64,000 nucleotides of DNA from Bacillus subtilis. Lineage in GTDB: Bacteria > Pseudomonadota > Alphaproteobacteria > Rhizobiales > Rhizobiaceae. Where the stretch lies: the NCBI GenBank assembly GCA_021733665.1, contig JAHREI010000002.1:372001-436000 (forward strand), read 5' to 3'. Below are positions 51,803-60,833 of the stretch, in pieces. Position 1 is the first letter of the stretch. Every line of letters starts with the position of its first letter. The notes beneath the pieces are model-generated. The model was given only the letters and a program-made list of their open reading frames with translations, ran no database searches and had not been told where the DNA came from. The translations under genes were made by a program, and so were the position numbers.

Positions 51803-52198
51803 ATGATGACTATTCCTAAGTTCCGCGTTGTAAGACCGACAGATAATCTGGATGCTTTGCTTGCTTTTTACCGGGATGGCTTAGGGCTGACTGTTTTTGA
51901 TCGTTTTCAGGATCATGACGGTTTTGACGCAATCATTATGGGGCAGGAAAATGCGCCCTATCATTTTGCATTCACACGCACCGATAAGCATCAGGCCGGT
52001 AAAGCGCCAACCGAAGAGAATCTGCTGGTATTTTATTTGCCGGATCATACCGAGTGGGAAAATGCTGTGAACCGTATGAAAGCTGCCGGTTTTTTACCTG
52101 TGATTTCCTTTAATCCTTACTGGGATAAGAAGGGGCTGACTTTCGAAGATCCGGACGGTTACCGTATTGTTTTACAACAGACGGATTGGCTGCCTTAA
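51803..52198 (+). CDS. VOC family protein (glyoxalase/bleomycin-resistance fold)
   Basis: A 131-residue single VOC-fold protein. It reads FRVVRPTDNLDALLAFYRDGLGLTVFDRFQDHDG at the start and ends FEDPDGYRIVLQQ, the usual Glu/Asp-Pro-Asp-Gly motif before the last strand. Metal ligands cannot be assigned with confidence. Members include glyoxalases, dioxygenases and antibiotic binders. It begins 27 bp after divK and may be co-transcribed. GAGG is close to ATG 51803, so ATG 51806 is an equal choice. Confidence 0.85.
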   Translation: MMTIPKFRVVRPTDNLDALLAFYRDGLGLTVFDRFQDHDGFDAIIMGQENAPYHFAFTRTDKHQAGKAPTEENLLVFYLPDHTEWENAVNRMKAAGFLPVISFNPYWDKKGLTFEDPDGYRIVLQQTDWLP

Positions 52199-52261
52199 AG
52201 AATTTCACTCTGATCACGGCTCTTATTCAAAGCGCATCAGAGAGGTCTGTATTCAGGCAAT

Positions 52262-52295
52262 AAAAAAACCCGGGCTAAACAGCCCGGGTTTTTTA
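52262..52295. terminator. Bidirectional terminator between VOC gene and rpmG
   Basis: Perfect stem AAAACCCGGGCT with AGCCCGGGTTTT around AAAC, with A and T runs on both sides. It lies between the convergent VOC gene and rpmG and fits both. Confidence 0.9.
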
Positions 52296-52311
52296 ATAAC
52301 CGAAACCAGAA

Positions 52312-52479
52312 TTATTTGATTTTGGTTTCTTTGAATTCGACGTGTGCCTTAGCAACTGGGTCGTACTTACGCTTTGTCATTTTCTCAGTCATTGTACGGC
52401 TGTTCTTCTTGGTTACGTAGAAGAAGCCTGTGTCTGCGGTCGACAACAGCTTGATTTTAATTGTTGTAGCCTTAGCCAT
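52312..52479 (-). CDS. rpmG: 50S ribosomal protein L33
   Basis: Small ribosomal protein of 55 residues, [20 protein letters not shown] at the start, then [21 protein letters not shown] and a C-terminal [14 protein letters not shown]. This is the cysteine-free (non-zinc) form. AGGA is found about 8 nt before the ATG at 52479. In the conserved gene order it lies next to pleD, which is absent here. Confidence 0.96.
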   Translation of the reverse strand: MAKATTIKIKLLSTADTGFFYVTKKNSRTMTEKMTKRKYDPVAKAHVEFKETKIK

Positions 52480-52580
52480 AACGTTATCCTGCTCTTTTAA
52501 AAAATAAAACCGCCTGCTTGTCCGGCGATTTCATCCGGGTGCGGGAATTTGGCGCGACACTACGGATACACGCCAAAAAG

Positions 52581-53774
52581 TCAAGCCCGCTGTTTACGAA
52601 CTGTCAGTCTGATGAGCAAAATTATGATAAATGCTGCAAAAAACAGTGACAAAGTGATTGGAAAACCGGTTGCGCCCATCAGATCCATGCCGACTCCGGC
52701 CGCCTGAGGACCAGCCAACATACCGATACCATAGCAAAAAATAAAGGCTGCGTTGGCCGAAGCAAGTTCACGGCCCTGCAATTGTGATCCGAGATGGGCG
52801 AGGCCGACGGTGTAGAGACCGGCGACCACACCGCCCCAGATCAGCAGCAGGAATGCCATCAGATACCAGTTGGTAATGACATAAGGCAGCAGCATCATAC
52901 CGGCGAAACCAATCAGCGCACAAATCAGCAGCAGAATACGGCGGTCACGGATACGGTCTGAGATGAGGCCAAGCGGAATCTGCATCAGCACGTTGCCGAG
53001 GCCAACCATGGTCAGCAGCAGCGCTGCATCGCCTTCATTGAGGCCGACACGGGTACCAAAGACAGGGAACAGCGCAAAGCCGCCGGTTTCCACCGCACCA
53101 TAGACAAAAACCGCCATAGTCGCCGCAGGAACGGCAAAAATATACGGCAGAAACGGTACGTGTTCACCTTCTTCAAATTCAGGACTGTCTTTGCTGGCGA
53201 TCAACACCGGAATAGCTGCCAGTGTAATGATAACAATGCCGATACCAAAAGGTGTGAAGCCGCCACTGCCGATGATCGAGAACATCCACGGCCCCACGGC
53301 AAAGCCAAGCGACAGACAGGTCGCATAAATCCCTAAGACCAGCCCGCGTTTGGCAGGCGGGGCAGATGTGTTGACCCAGTATTCAGACAGTACAAACAGC
53401 ACGGTGAGGGCGAAATGCAGCGAAACGCGCAAAGCAAACCATGCAATAATATTCGGAAACAGATAAAATCCGAGGAAAGACAGGCCGCTGATCAGCAGCA
53501 TCAGCATCATAGAGCGTGCAACGCCTAAATATGAGCCGATCCGCGCTGAAAGTGCTGCACCGAACAGCGAAGCAAGACCGGCAACAGCGGTGTTGGCGCC
53601 AATGATACTGGCCGAATAACCACGGCTTTCCAGAAGCACACTCAGCAGGGGAATGCCAAGTCCGATTGCAGCACCAACGGCACTGATGGTGGCAATGGCC
53701 GCGCCGAGGGAGCGCCACTGTGTGGGCTGAATCACCTCTGATACGGTTTCAGATGGAAGATGGTCTTGCTGCAT
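52581..53774 (-). CDS. MFS transporter (YcaD-like)
   Basis: A 397-residue inner-membrane permease with 12 likely helices. The N-terminal half is GIPLLSVLLESRGYSASIIGANTAVAGLASLFGA, with the loop SARIGSYLGVARSM, and the second half has GLISDRIRDRRILL, matching the YcaD-type group. Substrate unknown. It is the last gene of the rnr-DUF983-Nudix-MFS set, starting 5 bp after the Nudix gene's stop, so it is probably co-transcribed with it. Confidence 0.87.
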   Translation of the reverse strand: MQQDHLPSETVSEVIQPTQWRSLGAAIATISAVGAAIGLGIPLLSVLLESRGYSASIIGANTAVAGLASLFGAALSARIGSYLGVARSMMLMLLISGLSFLGFYLFPNIIAWFALRVSLHFALTVLFVLSEYWVNTSAPPAKRGLVLGIYATCLSLGFAVGPWMFSIIGSGGFTPFGIGIVIITLAAIPVLIASKDSPEFEEGEHVPFLPYIFAVPAATMAVFVYGAVETGGFALFPVFGTRVGLNEGDAALLLTMVGLGNVLMQIPLGLISDRIRDRRILLLICALIGFAGMMLLPYVITNWYLMAFLLLIWGGVVAGLYTVGLAHLGSQLQGRELASANAAFIFCYGIGMLAGPQAAGVGMDLMGATGFPITLSLFFAAFIIILLIRLTVRKQRA

Positions 53775-53779
53775 GTAAT

Positions 53780-54589
53780 TTAAATCACCTCACGGACATG
53801 ACGGCCATGCCGTTTACGATAAAGCGGAACCGGATATATAGACGACAAATTCATGTCATCGAGCAGGAGTTTTTCAATATCCCGTAAAATAATGCGCGTA
53901 ATCGCTGCAATATTGAGATTTAAAGCTTCTTCAAAGCTCACAAATTTCAAATCGGATAGTTCCGGCTCACTATAAGCAGGTGATTCTGTAAGGCTGATGT
54001 CAGAGGGAAGAAGGCCGGAATTTTTAACAGCCGGACTAAGCTCATCAAGAAAACTGGCAAAGAATCGCGCGTCGTAGCGGCGTGTATGGCCGGGTGGTGT
54101 AATCGCCCGCGCCACATAGCGGAGCTGCGATAAATCAGGCAGATGCTGATTGCGGGCAAAACCCTCCCACGGGTGCGTCTGAGCCATCTCATGAGGTGTA
54201 CCGAGCAGCAGGCCGGTTTCCTCATAGGTTTCGCGGATCGCTGTCATAGCCAAAGCACGGGCACGCTGCGTACTGGCGCGGGTGCCAAGGCCTGCCAGCA
54301 GCTTTTCTTCATCCTGCGGTCTGAGATTGTTGGCGGCAGTGATTTTGCCATCCTGCGGGTCTGTACCGCCGCCAGGAAACACAAAAACATCCGGCATGAA
54401 CTGCATTGCACGGGCACGACGTCCCATGAGAATACGCGGTACTTTGCCGTTGCGGTCAATGAGGATGAGGGAAGCCGCGTCTTTAGGGCGGATCGCACCG
54501 GCAGATACGGCTTTTCTGCGTCGCGTAGCAGCCGCATCTTCAGCATTATACATTGCGATTAATTCGTCTTCCGGAATGCGATCAGACAT
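53780..54589 (-). CDS. Nudix hydrolase
   Basis: A 269-residue hydrolase of nucleoside diphosphate-linked compounds. It opens the domain at AASLILIDRNGKVPRILMGRRA, with VFVFPGGGTDPQDG and the Nudix helix RALAMTAIRETYEETGLLLG, which has the REx2EExG core; a long insertion of about 45 residues precedes that helix, so the box is split as in the NUDT19/RNA-capping-type subgroup. It lies 5 bp from DUF983 and 5 bp from the MFS gene in one operon. Substrate unknown. Confidence 0.88.
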   Translation of the reverse strand: MSDRIPEDELIAMYNAEDAAATRRRKAVSAGAIRPKDAASLILIDRNGKVPRILMGRRARAMQFMPDVFVFPGGGTDPQDGKITAANNLRPQDEEKLLAGLGTRASTQRARALAMTAIRETYEETGLLLGTPHEMAQTHPWEGFARNQHLPDLSQLRYVARAITPPGHTRRYDARFFASFLDELSPAVKNSGLLPSDISLTESPAYSEPELSDLKFVSFEEALNLNIAAITRIILRDIEKLLLDDMNLSSIYPVPLYRKRHGRHVREVI

Positions 54590-54594
54590 TTGCG

Positions 54595-55050
54595 TCAGAT
54601 ATATTCCTGCTGGCTCTCTTTATCAAAGCCATGCATGTAAAGCGCCCATTGCAGGCCGATGGTGGCACCTTTGATCGGTTGCAGCAGAGCCAGAGACATC
54701 AGAATAGTTACCGGCCCCCAGATCGCCAGATGTCCCCAGAGCGACAGGCCGCCCATGGTTTCAACCATCATGAACAGTGCAATCACAACGTGACCGACAA
54801 TCAGCACAGTCAGATAGGCCGGCAGATCATCCGCACGCTGCGGGGTATAATCCTCATCACAGACAGAACAATTGGCAACCGGACGCAGGAATGTGCGAAA
54901 CAGTTTGCCATCACCGCAATTCGGACAGCGGCAAAGAAAACCACGCTGCATCGCCTGACCCAACGGGCGCGGCACACGTGCGGATTTTGTATTTTCACCG
55001 CCGAAAATCTGGGTGTCTGTCTGTGATATGGTCTGATCGCTGCTCATCAT
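54595..55050 (-). CDS. DUF983 family membrane protein
   Basis: A 151-residue protein of unknown function. It has a cytoplasmic zinc-ribbon-like part, CRCPNCGDGKLF then CSVCDEDY (about residues 41-70), and two membrane segments (YLTVLIVGHVVIALFMMVE; LAIWGPVTILMSLALLQPIKG). It always appears near rnr and a Nudix gene in Hyphomicrobiales, as here. ATGs at 55050 and 55047 are both possible. Confidence 0.9.
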   Translation of the reverse strand: MMSSDQTISQTDTQIFGGENTKSARVPRPLGQAMQRGFLCRCPNCGDGKLFRTFLRPVANCSVCDEDYTPQRADDLPAYLTVLIVGHVVIALFMMVETMGGLSLWGHLAIWGPVTILMSLALLQPIKGATIGLQWALYMHGFDKESQQEYI

Positions 55051-55074
55051 AGTCTCCCCGACGTCTGTTCTGGG

Positions 55075-57474
55075 TTATCTTTTGCTTTTGCGCGAAATAT
55101 GGGATGGTTTGCCTTTAGCGGGACCGCCGGTACGGGATTTTCCCGTCTTACGGCTAAATTTGGTAGCTTTATGGTGCGATTGCAAGGATGCAGGCAGCAA
55201 GCGCGGTTCAGTCAGCATTTCAAAACGTAAGGCACCGGCAACCGGCTGGGCTTCAACCAGACGGACTTCCACACTGTCGCCGAGACGATAGCCTTTGCCA
55301 GAGCGCTCACCGGCGACCGAGTGACCGGCCTCATCATAGTGATAATATTCCCGACCCAAAGTGGAAATGGGAATAAAGCCGTCGGCGCCATATGTCGCAA
55401 GGGTCACGAACAGTCCGGCTTTGGTCACACCCTGAACGCGTGCCTGAAACTCATTGCCAACCTGTTCGGCCAGATGATGGGCAATCAGGCGATCTGTGGT
55501 TTCACGTTCCGCCAGCATTGCACGGCGTTCTGTCTGGGAGATGTTCAGGGCAATCGCAGGCAGTTCGCCAACTTCATCATTGCTCAGACCATCAGGCCCC
55601 AGATTGAGCGCGCGGATCAGCGCGCGATGCACGATCAGATCAGCATAACGGCGGATCGGGGAGGTGAAATGCGCGTAGTGGCGTAAATTCAGCCCGAAAT
55701 GGCCGATATTCTCGGTGTTGTATTCTGCCTGACTTTGCGAGCGCAGTACAACCTGATTGACCAGTTCTTCGTGATCTGTGCCTTTAACACGGGAGAGAAT
55801 GCCATTGAACTGACCCGGGCGCAGTTCCGCACCGCGTGCAAGACTGATCTCAAGTGTTTTGAGGAAGTCACGCAGGGATTCCTGCTTCGCAAGTGATGGT
55901 ACGTCATGGATACGATAGATCAGCGGCTGGTTTTTGGCTTCCAGTACTTCGGCAGCAGCGACGTTGGCCTGAATCATAAACTCTTCAATGAGTTTATGCG
56001 CATCAAGCCGGTCCGGCACGATAACTTTCAGCACTTGTCCCTGATCGTCGAGGATCAGTTTCTTCTCCGGCAGGTCAAGCTCAAGCGGTTCGCGCTTGTC
56101 ACGTGCTTTTTTCAGCGCGGCATAGGCGCTCCACAGCGGTTTCAGGCTGATATTAATAACGCGTTCGGTCTTCTCATCCAGTGCGCCGTCAATGGCTGCC
56201 TGAGCCTGCTGGTAGGCGAGGCGGGCAACCGAGCGCATCATGATACGGTGGAAGCTGTGCGAGCGTTTGCGCCCGTCAGCACCGATGATAATGCGCACAG
56301 CCATCGCCGGACGATCCACACCTTCGCGCAGAGAGCAAAGATCGTTGGAAATACGCTCCGGTAACATCGGCACCACGCGGTCAGGGAAATAGACCGAGTT
56401 ACCGCGCTTTTGTGCTTCATGATCAAGCGCAGAACCGTGCTGCACGTAATAGCTCACATCGGCAATGGCCACGACAATGACGAAGCCGCCGGGATTGGCC
56501 GGATCGGTATCTGCTTCCGCAAAGACCGCATCATCATAGTCTTTCGCATCAGCCGGATCGATGGTGACCAGAGGCAGCGAGCGCCAGTCTTCCCGATGGC
56601 TCATCGTAGCAGGTTTGGCGTTTTCTGCCTGCTCTATGGCTTTCTCAGGGAAGATATGCGGAATTTCATATTCATGAATCGCAATCATCGATAGGGCTTT
56701 TTCACTGCCGATGGAACCGATTACCTGTTCGACTTTGCCTTGCGGCAGGCCGAAACGGCTTTTCTGATGCGGGATCACTTCAACCAGATCACCGGCTTCC
56801 GCACCATTGAGGAATTCAGCTGCAATGCTGACTTCTGTCTGTTTGCGATTAACCGGCTCAAGGCGGTATTCGCCGCTCTGCAACTGGCGGATCACACCAA
56901 GAATTGCATTATCGCGCTTTTCGAGCTTTTTGATCACGCGTCCGGTATAGGGTAGGCCACCTTTATCGGAATTGGCAAAAATCTTCGCCAGAATTTGATC
57001 GCCGACACCAACAGTCGGGCCTTTGTCTTTATTGGTACGACGCAGCAGCACCAATGGCGCAGCCGTATCACCGCTCCATTCAATCGGGCGGCCAACGAGA
57101 CCGCCGTCACTATCGCGACCGGTAATGGTTAGCGCTGCAATCGGCGGCAGGCTGTTCGGGCGGGATAGTTTCTTGGCTCGTTTTTCCACCTGTCCGTCAT
57201 CAGCTAGTTCGCGCAAAATATCTTTGAGATAGATACGCGCATCACCTTTGAGATTGAATGCCTTGGCAATATCGCGTTTGGCAGCGCGATCCGGGTTTTC
57301 GGTGATGAAAGTGAGAATATCTTCCTTGGTTGGAAGATAGGCCTCTGACAGCGGTTTCACTTTGGATTTACCGGAAAAGGTCTTGTTGTTTTTTGCGCCC
57401 TTCTGTTTTTTATGTGCGCCTGAGCCGCTGTTACGGTCAGAAGAAGGGTCTATTCTGCGAGCCAATCCGGTCAT
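55075..57474 (-). CDS. rnr: Ribonuclease R
   Basis: Processive 3'-5' exoribonuclease that degrades structured RNA and takes part in RNA quality control. The 799 residues have an N-terminal helix-turn-helix (PTKEDILTFITENPDRAAKRDIAKAF), cold-shock domains, the RNB catalytic domain with metal-binding acids in DPADAKDYDDAVFAE, a C-terminal S1 domain (FQARVQGVTKAGLFVTL) and a Lys/Arg/Ser-rich tail. The only ATG at 57474 lies right after AAGG, closer than usual; the basic first ~40 residues are not conserved. It heads the operon with DUF983, Nudix and MFS genes. Confidence 0.96.
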   Translation of the reverse strand: MTGLARRIDPSSDRNSGSGAHKKQKGAKNNKTFSGKSKVKPLSEAYLPTKEDILTFITENPDRAAKRDIAKAFNLKGDARIYLKDILRELADDGQVEKRAKKLSRPNSLPPIAALTITGRDSDGGLVGRPIEWSGDTAAPLVLLRRTNKDKGPTVGVGDQILAKIFANSDKGGLPYTGRVIKKLEKRDNAILGVIRQLQSGEYRLEPVNRKQTEVSIAAEFLNGAEAGDLVEVIPHQKSRFGLPQGKVEQVIGSIGSEKALSMIAIHEYEIPHIFPEKAIEQAENAKPATMSHREDWRSLPLVTIDPADAKDYDDAVFAEADTDPANPGGFVIVVAIADVSYYVQHGSALDHEAQKRGNSVYFPDRVVPMLPERISNDLCSLREGVDRPAMAVRIIIGADGRKRSHSFHRIMMRSVARLAYQQAQAAIDGALDEKTERVINISLKPLWSAYAALKKARDKREPLELDLPEKKLILDDQGQVLKVIVPDRLDAHKLIEEFMIQANVAAAEVLEAKNQPLIYRIHDVPSLAKQESLRDFLKTLEISLARGAELRPGQFNGILSRVKGTDHEELVNQVVLRSQSQAEYNTENIGHFGLNLRHYAHFTSPIRRYADLIVHRALIRALNLGPDGLSNDEVGELPAIALNISQTERRAMLAERETTDRLIAHHLAEQVGNEFQARVQGVTKAGLFVTLATYGADGFIPISTLGREYYHYDEAGHSVAGERSGKGYRLGDSVEVRLVEAQPVAGALRFEMLTEPRLLPASLQSHHKATKFSRKTGKSRTGGPAKGKPSHISRKSKR

Positions 57475-57597
57475 CCTTAATATTTACTTTTTATAAAGTC
57501 CTGAAAACTCTTTAAAGCATTTCAGCACAAAATGGAAACATTTGCTTTGGCTTCCCTTAGCCGGAACAAATACCGGTCAAAATCAGAATTTTATCAA

Positions 57598-57635
57598 ATA
57601 AAAAGGGCACCATAGCGATATGGCGCCCTTTGTTC
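57598..57635 (-). terminator. Terminator after topA
   Basis: Minus-strand stem AAAGGGCGCCATA with TATGGTGCCCTTT around TCGC, one wobble pair, then a T run. It is about 18 bp after the topA stop and separates topA from rnr. Confidence 0.88.
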
Positions 57636-57652
57636 TTTAAGCCTTGTAGTGC

Positions 57653-60343
57653 CTATTCGGCAGCATCAGCTTTTTTAGCTTTGGTTGTCGTTTTCTTTGC
57701 TGCCGGTTTTTTAGCTGCTGCCTTTTTCACCGGTTTTGCTTCAGCATCTGCGTCATCCGCTTTGGTTGTCTTTTTAGCCGCGGAGGTTTTCTTCGGAGCA
57801 GCAGCTTTTTTCGGTGCGGCTTTCTTGGTGGTCTTCTTGGCAGAACCGGCTTTGGCTGTAATCAACTCCAGCGCTTCTTCCATTGTCACCGTTGCCGGAT
57901 CTTTGCCTTTTGGCAGCGTGGCATTGACCTTGCCCCAATTGACATAAGGGCCGTAGCGACCGTCACGAACAGTAATTGAACCGCCGTCCGGATGATCGCC
58001 GAGCGTTGCCAAAGCTGCAGGTGTGGCGCGGGTACGGCCGCCTTTAGCGGCTTTTTCTGCCAGCACAGTCACAGCGCGGTTGATGCCGATCTCAAACACA
58101 TCCTCAATGCTGTCCACATTGGCGAATGCACCATCATGGGCAATGTAAGGACCATAGCGGCCGAGGCTCGCGGTGATCATTTTGCCGCTTTCCGGATGTG
58201 GCCCCACATCACGCGGCAGATTGATCAGCTGCAAGGCTTTTTCCAGATCAAGCTCACCCAGAGACCAGCCTTTTGGCAGGCTGGAGCGCTTGGCTTCTTT
58301 GCCTTCCCCGCGCTGAATATACGGACCAAAACGCCCGGTGCGCGCAGTAATGTCTTCGCCGGTTACCGGATCCTGTCCGAGAACGCGCGGTTCATCCGAT
58401 GCCGCTGCATCGCCTTCACCTTCACCGCCAAGCTGACGTGTGAATTTGCACTCCGGATAATTGGAGCAGCCGACAAAGGCACCGTATTTGCCGAGTTTCA
58501 ACGACAGGTTGCCTTCACCACAGGTCGGACAGATACGCGGGTCCATGCCATCGCCGCGATCAGGGAAGGCAAGGGCGGAAAGCTGCTCATTGAGCGCATC
58601 CAACACATTGGTTACGCGCAGTTCTTTGGTGCTGTCGACATTGCCGGAAAAATCCTTCCAGAAATCGCGCAGCACGTCTTTCCATGACAGTTTACCGTCA
58701 GAAATCAGATCGAGCTTTTCTTCCAGAGCTGCGGTGAAATCATATTCCACATAGCGTTCAAAGAAGCTCTCAAGAAACGCCGTAACCAGACGGCCTTTGG
58801 CCTGCGGGATCAGCTTGCGCTTATCCATTGTCACATAATCACGGTCGCTCAGGGTTTTGAGCGTTGCCGCATAGGTGGACGGACGACCAATGCCAAGCTC
58901 TTCCATGCGCTTGATGAGCGAAGCTTCGGAATAGCGCGGAGGTGGTTCTGTCGAATGCTGGGTTGCGTCGATTTTCTCACGTTTCAGTGTCTCACCGGCA
59001 TTAATCTGCGGCAGACGTGCGCCGTCCTCGTCTTCATCTTCTTCTTCGCGGTGATCCGTATAGGCCGCGAGGAAGCCGTTGAAACGCACAACCGAACCAT
59101 TGGCACGTAATACAGCCGAACGGGAGCCATTTTTAGCTTCAATATCAACCGTGGTGCGTTCAATATCCGCAGGCTGCATCTGACTGGCAATGGCGCGTTT
59201 CCAGATCAGCTCATAGAGACGTGCCTGATCTTCATCGAGATATTTACGGACATCTTTCGGATGACGGCTAAAATCGGTCGGGCGAACCGCTTCGTGCGCT
59301 TCCTGAGCATTTTTCGCTTTGGTCGAGTAGTAGCGCGGCTTCTCCGGTACGTAATTGTCGCCGAATGTATTACCGATTGCCTTACGTGCAGCGGAAATCG
59401 CTTCCGGCGCCATCTGCACACCGTCAGTACGCATATAGGTGATCAGACCGGTGGTTTCACCGCCCAGTTCGATACCTTCATAAAGGCGCTGCGCAACCTG
59501 CATGGTGCGTGATGCGGAGAAACCGAGCTGACCGCTCGCAGCCTGCTGCAAAGTGGACGTGGTGAATGGCGGGCCCGGATTACGCTTGGTTGGCTTAGCG
59601 TCAACGCTCATGACGTTGAAACTTGCGCCTTCCAGCATGGTGCGGATGCCGGTTGCCTGCTCTTGCGTTTTAATGTCGAGCTTGCCGAGTTTCTTGCCGT
59701 CAACAACAGTCAGGCGGGCAGTGAAATTATCGCTGCGCGGTGTTTGGAGCAGGGCGGCAATATTCCAGTATTCTTCACGGATGAAGCGCTCAATCTCGGT
59801 TTCACGGTCACAAACAAGACGCAGCGCCACAGACTGCACGCGACCTGCCGAGCGCGAACCCGGCAATTTGCGCCATAGAACCGGCGACAGTGTGAAACCT
59901 ACGAGGTAATCGAGTGCACGGCGTGCCAGATAGGCATCAACCAGCGGTACGTCGATTTCACGCGGATTGGCCATCGCTTCCAGAACCGCATTTTTGGTAA
60001 TGGCGTTGAAGACCACGCGTTTAACCGGCTTGGAGCCGAGTACTTTTTTCTGACGCAGCACATCCAGCACGTGCCATGAAATAGCTTCCCCTTCGCGATC
60101 AGGGTCAGTTGCCAGAATCAGACTGTCACTTTCCTTGAGCGCCTTGGCGATCTCGGAAAGACGTTTGGAGGAGGCTGCATCGACTTCCCAGCTCATGGCA
60201 AAGTCTTCATCAGGACGAACAGAGCCGTCTTTTGCCGGCAAATCGCGGACATGACCAAAAGACGCCAGAACCTTATAGTCTGAGCCTAAATATTTATTGA
60301 TTGTTTTGGCCTTGGCGGGCGATTCAACGACAACGACATTCAT
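57653..60343 (-). CDS. topA: DNA topoisomerase I
   Basis: Type IA enzyme that relaxes negative supercoils. The 896 residues show the TOPRIM domain (VVVVESPAKAKTINKYLG; acids in ATDPDREGEAISWH, 79-91), catalytic Tyr303 in GLITYMRTDGVQ, and a C-terminal zinc ribbon CPTCGEGNLSLKLGKYGAFV then CSNYPECKF, followed by repeated Topo_C modules. The last ~55 residues are an Ala/Lys-rich, histone H1-like tail (AKKTTKKAAPKKAAAPKK and similar) that probably adds DNA contact. Full length; upstream dprA is in the same orientation. Confidence 0.97.
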   Translation of the reverse strand: MNVVVVESPAKAKTINKYLGSDYKVLASFGHVRDLPAKDGSVRPDEDFAMSWEVDAASSKRLSEIAKALKESDSLILATDPDREGEAISWHVLDVLRQKKVLGSKPVKRVVFNAITKNAVLEAMANPREIDVPLVDAYLARRALDYLVGFTLSPVLWRKLPGSRSAGRVQSVALRLVCDRETEIERFIREEYWNIAALLQTPRSDNFTARLTVVDGKKLGKLDIKTQEQATGIRTMLEGASFNVMSVDAKPTKRNPGPPFTTSTLQQAASGQLGFSASRTMQVAQRLYEGIELGGETTGLITYMRTDGVQMAPEAISAARKAIGNTFGDNYVPEKPRYYSTKAKNAQEAHEAVRPTDFSRHPKDVRKYLDEDQARLYELIWKRAIASQMQPADIERTTVDIEAKNGSRSAVLRANGSVVRFNGFLAAYTDHREEEDEDEDGARLPQINAGETLKREKIDATQHSTEPPPRYSEASLIKRMEELGIGRPSTYAATLKTLSDRDYVTMDKRKLIPQAKGRLVTAFLESFFERYVEYDFTAALEEKLDLISDGKLSWKDVLRDFWKDFSGNVDSTKELRVTNVLDALNEQLSALAFPDRGDGMDPRICPTCGEGNLSLKLGKYGAFVGCSNYPECKFTRQLGGEGEGDAAASDEPRVLGQDPVTGEDITARTGRFGPYIQRGEGKEAKRSSLPKGWSLGELDLEKALQLINLPRDVGPHPESGKMITASLGRYGPYIAHDGAFANVDSIEDVFEIGINRAVTVLAEKAAKGGRTRATPAALATLGDHPDGGSITVRDGRYGPYVNWGKVNATLPKGKDPATVTMEEALELITAKAGSAKKTTKKAAPKKAAAPKKTSAAKKTTKADDADAEAKPVKKAAAKKPAAKKTTTKAKKADAAE

Positions 60344-60640
60344 ATTGCGGGTCCAGATTAACGTACACAGCCGGATATGCCCGGATTGCGCCAGTGTTGA
60401 AAATCAAGTGTTGAAAATCATCATGCTGGCAGGATTGTTCTCATTCAAATGAACAGCGAAAACAGATTGGTCAAGAGCAAACACAGTTTTTTACGCAAAA
60501 CAACGACAGGTTGACAATAGATATTACGTAATCTTAGGTTGAATTTCTGAGTGTTCGCATCGCAGAGTTTTTATTCAATTTGTCTGAAACTTAATTTTAA
60601 ACCGACTTATTCATCTATTCGTTTAGCCGAGAGTAAAGCC
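60344..60640. other. Region upstream of topA
   Basis: 297 bp between the divergent topA and the small gene at 60641. It must hold both promoters. I see no clear palindrome or repeat beyond a short direct repeat AAATCA at 60405-60420. Confidence 0.4.
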
Positions 60641-60820
60641 ATGAAGGAAAATAGAGAACAGACTTATCAAGAGCTGATCTATGTTCATGACACATTATTA
60701 CAGCTCCGTCAGATCGCTCAGAACAACCGCTATCCAATGCTTGCCTATTTTATTGAAATGGCATGGGTGGAAGTCTCAGATGTTCTGCGCTCGCAATTCG
60801 GGCAGCCAACCAAAAACTGA
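60641..60820 (+). CDS. Small hypothetical helical protein
   Basis: A 59-residue frame from ATG 60641, predicted to be two helices (YQELIYVHDTLLQLRQIAQ; YPMLAYFIEMAWVEVSDVLR). I do not recognise a named family, but the composition and helical pattern look like a real soluble protein, and short proteins of this style are frequent in Hyphomicrobiales. A weak GAGAG lies about 10 nt upstream. It is divergent from topA and converges on dprA, ending 13 bp from its stop. The upstream extension to 60551 is unlikely. Confidence 0.6.
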   Translation: MKENREQTYQELIYVHDTLLQLRQIAQNNRYPMLAYFIEMAWVEVSDVLRSQFGQPTKN

Positions 60821-60833
60821 ACAATCTTTATTT

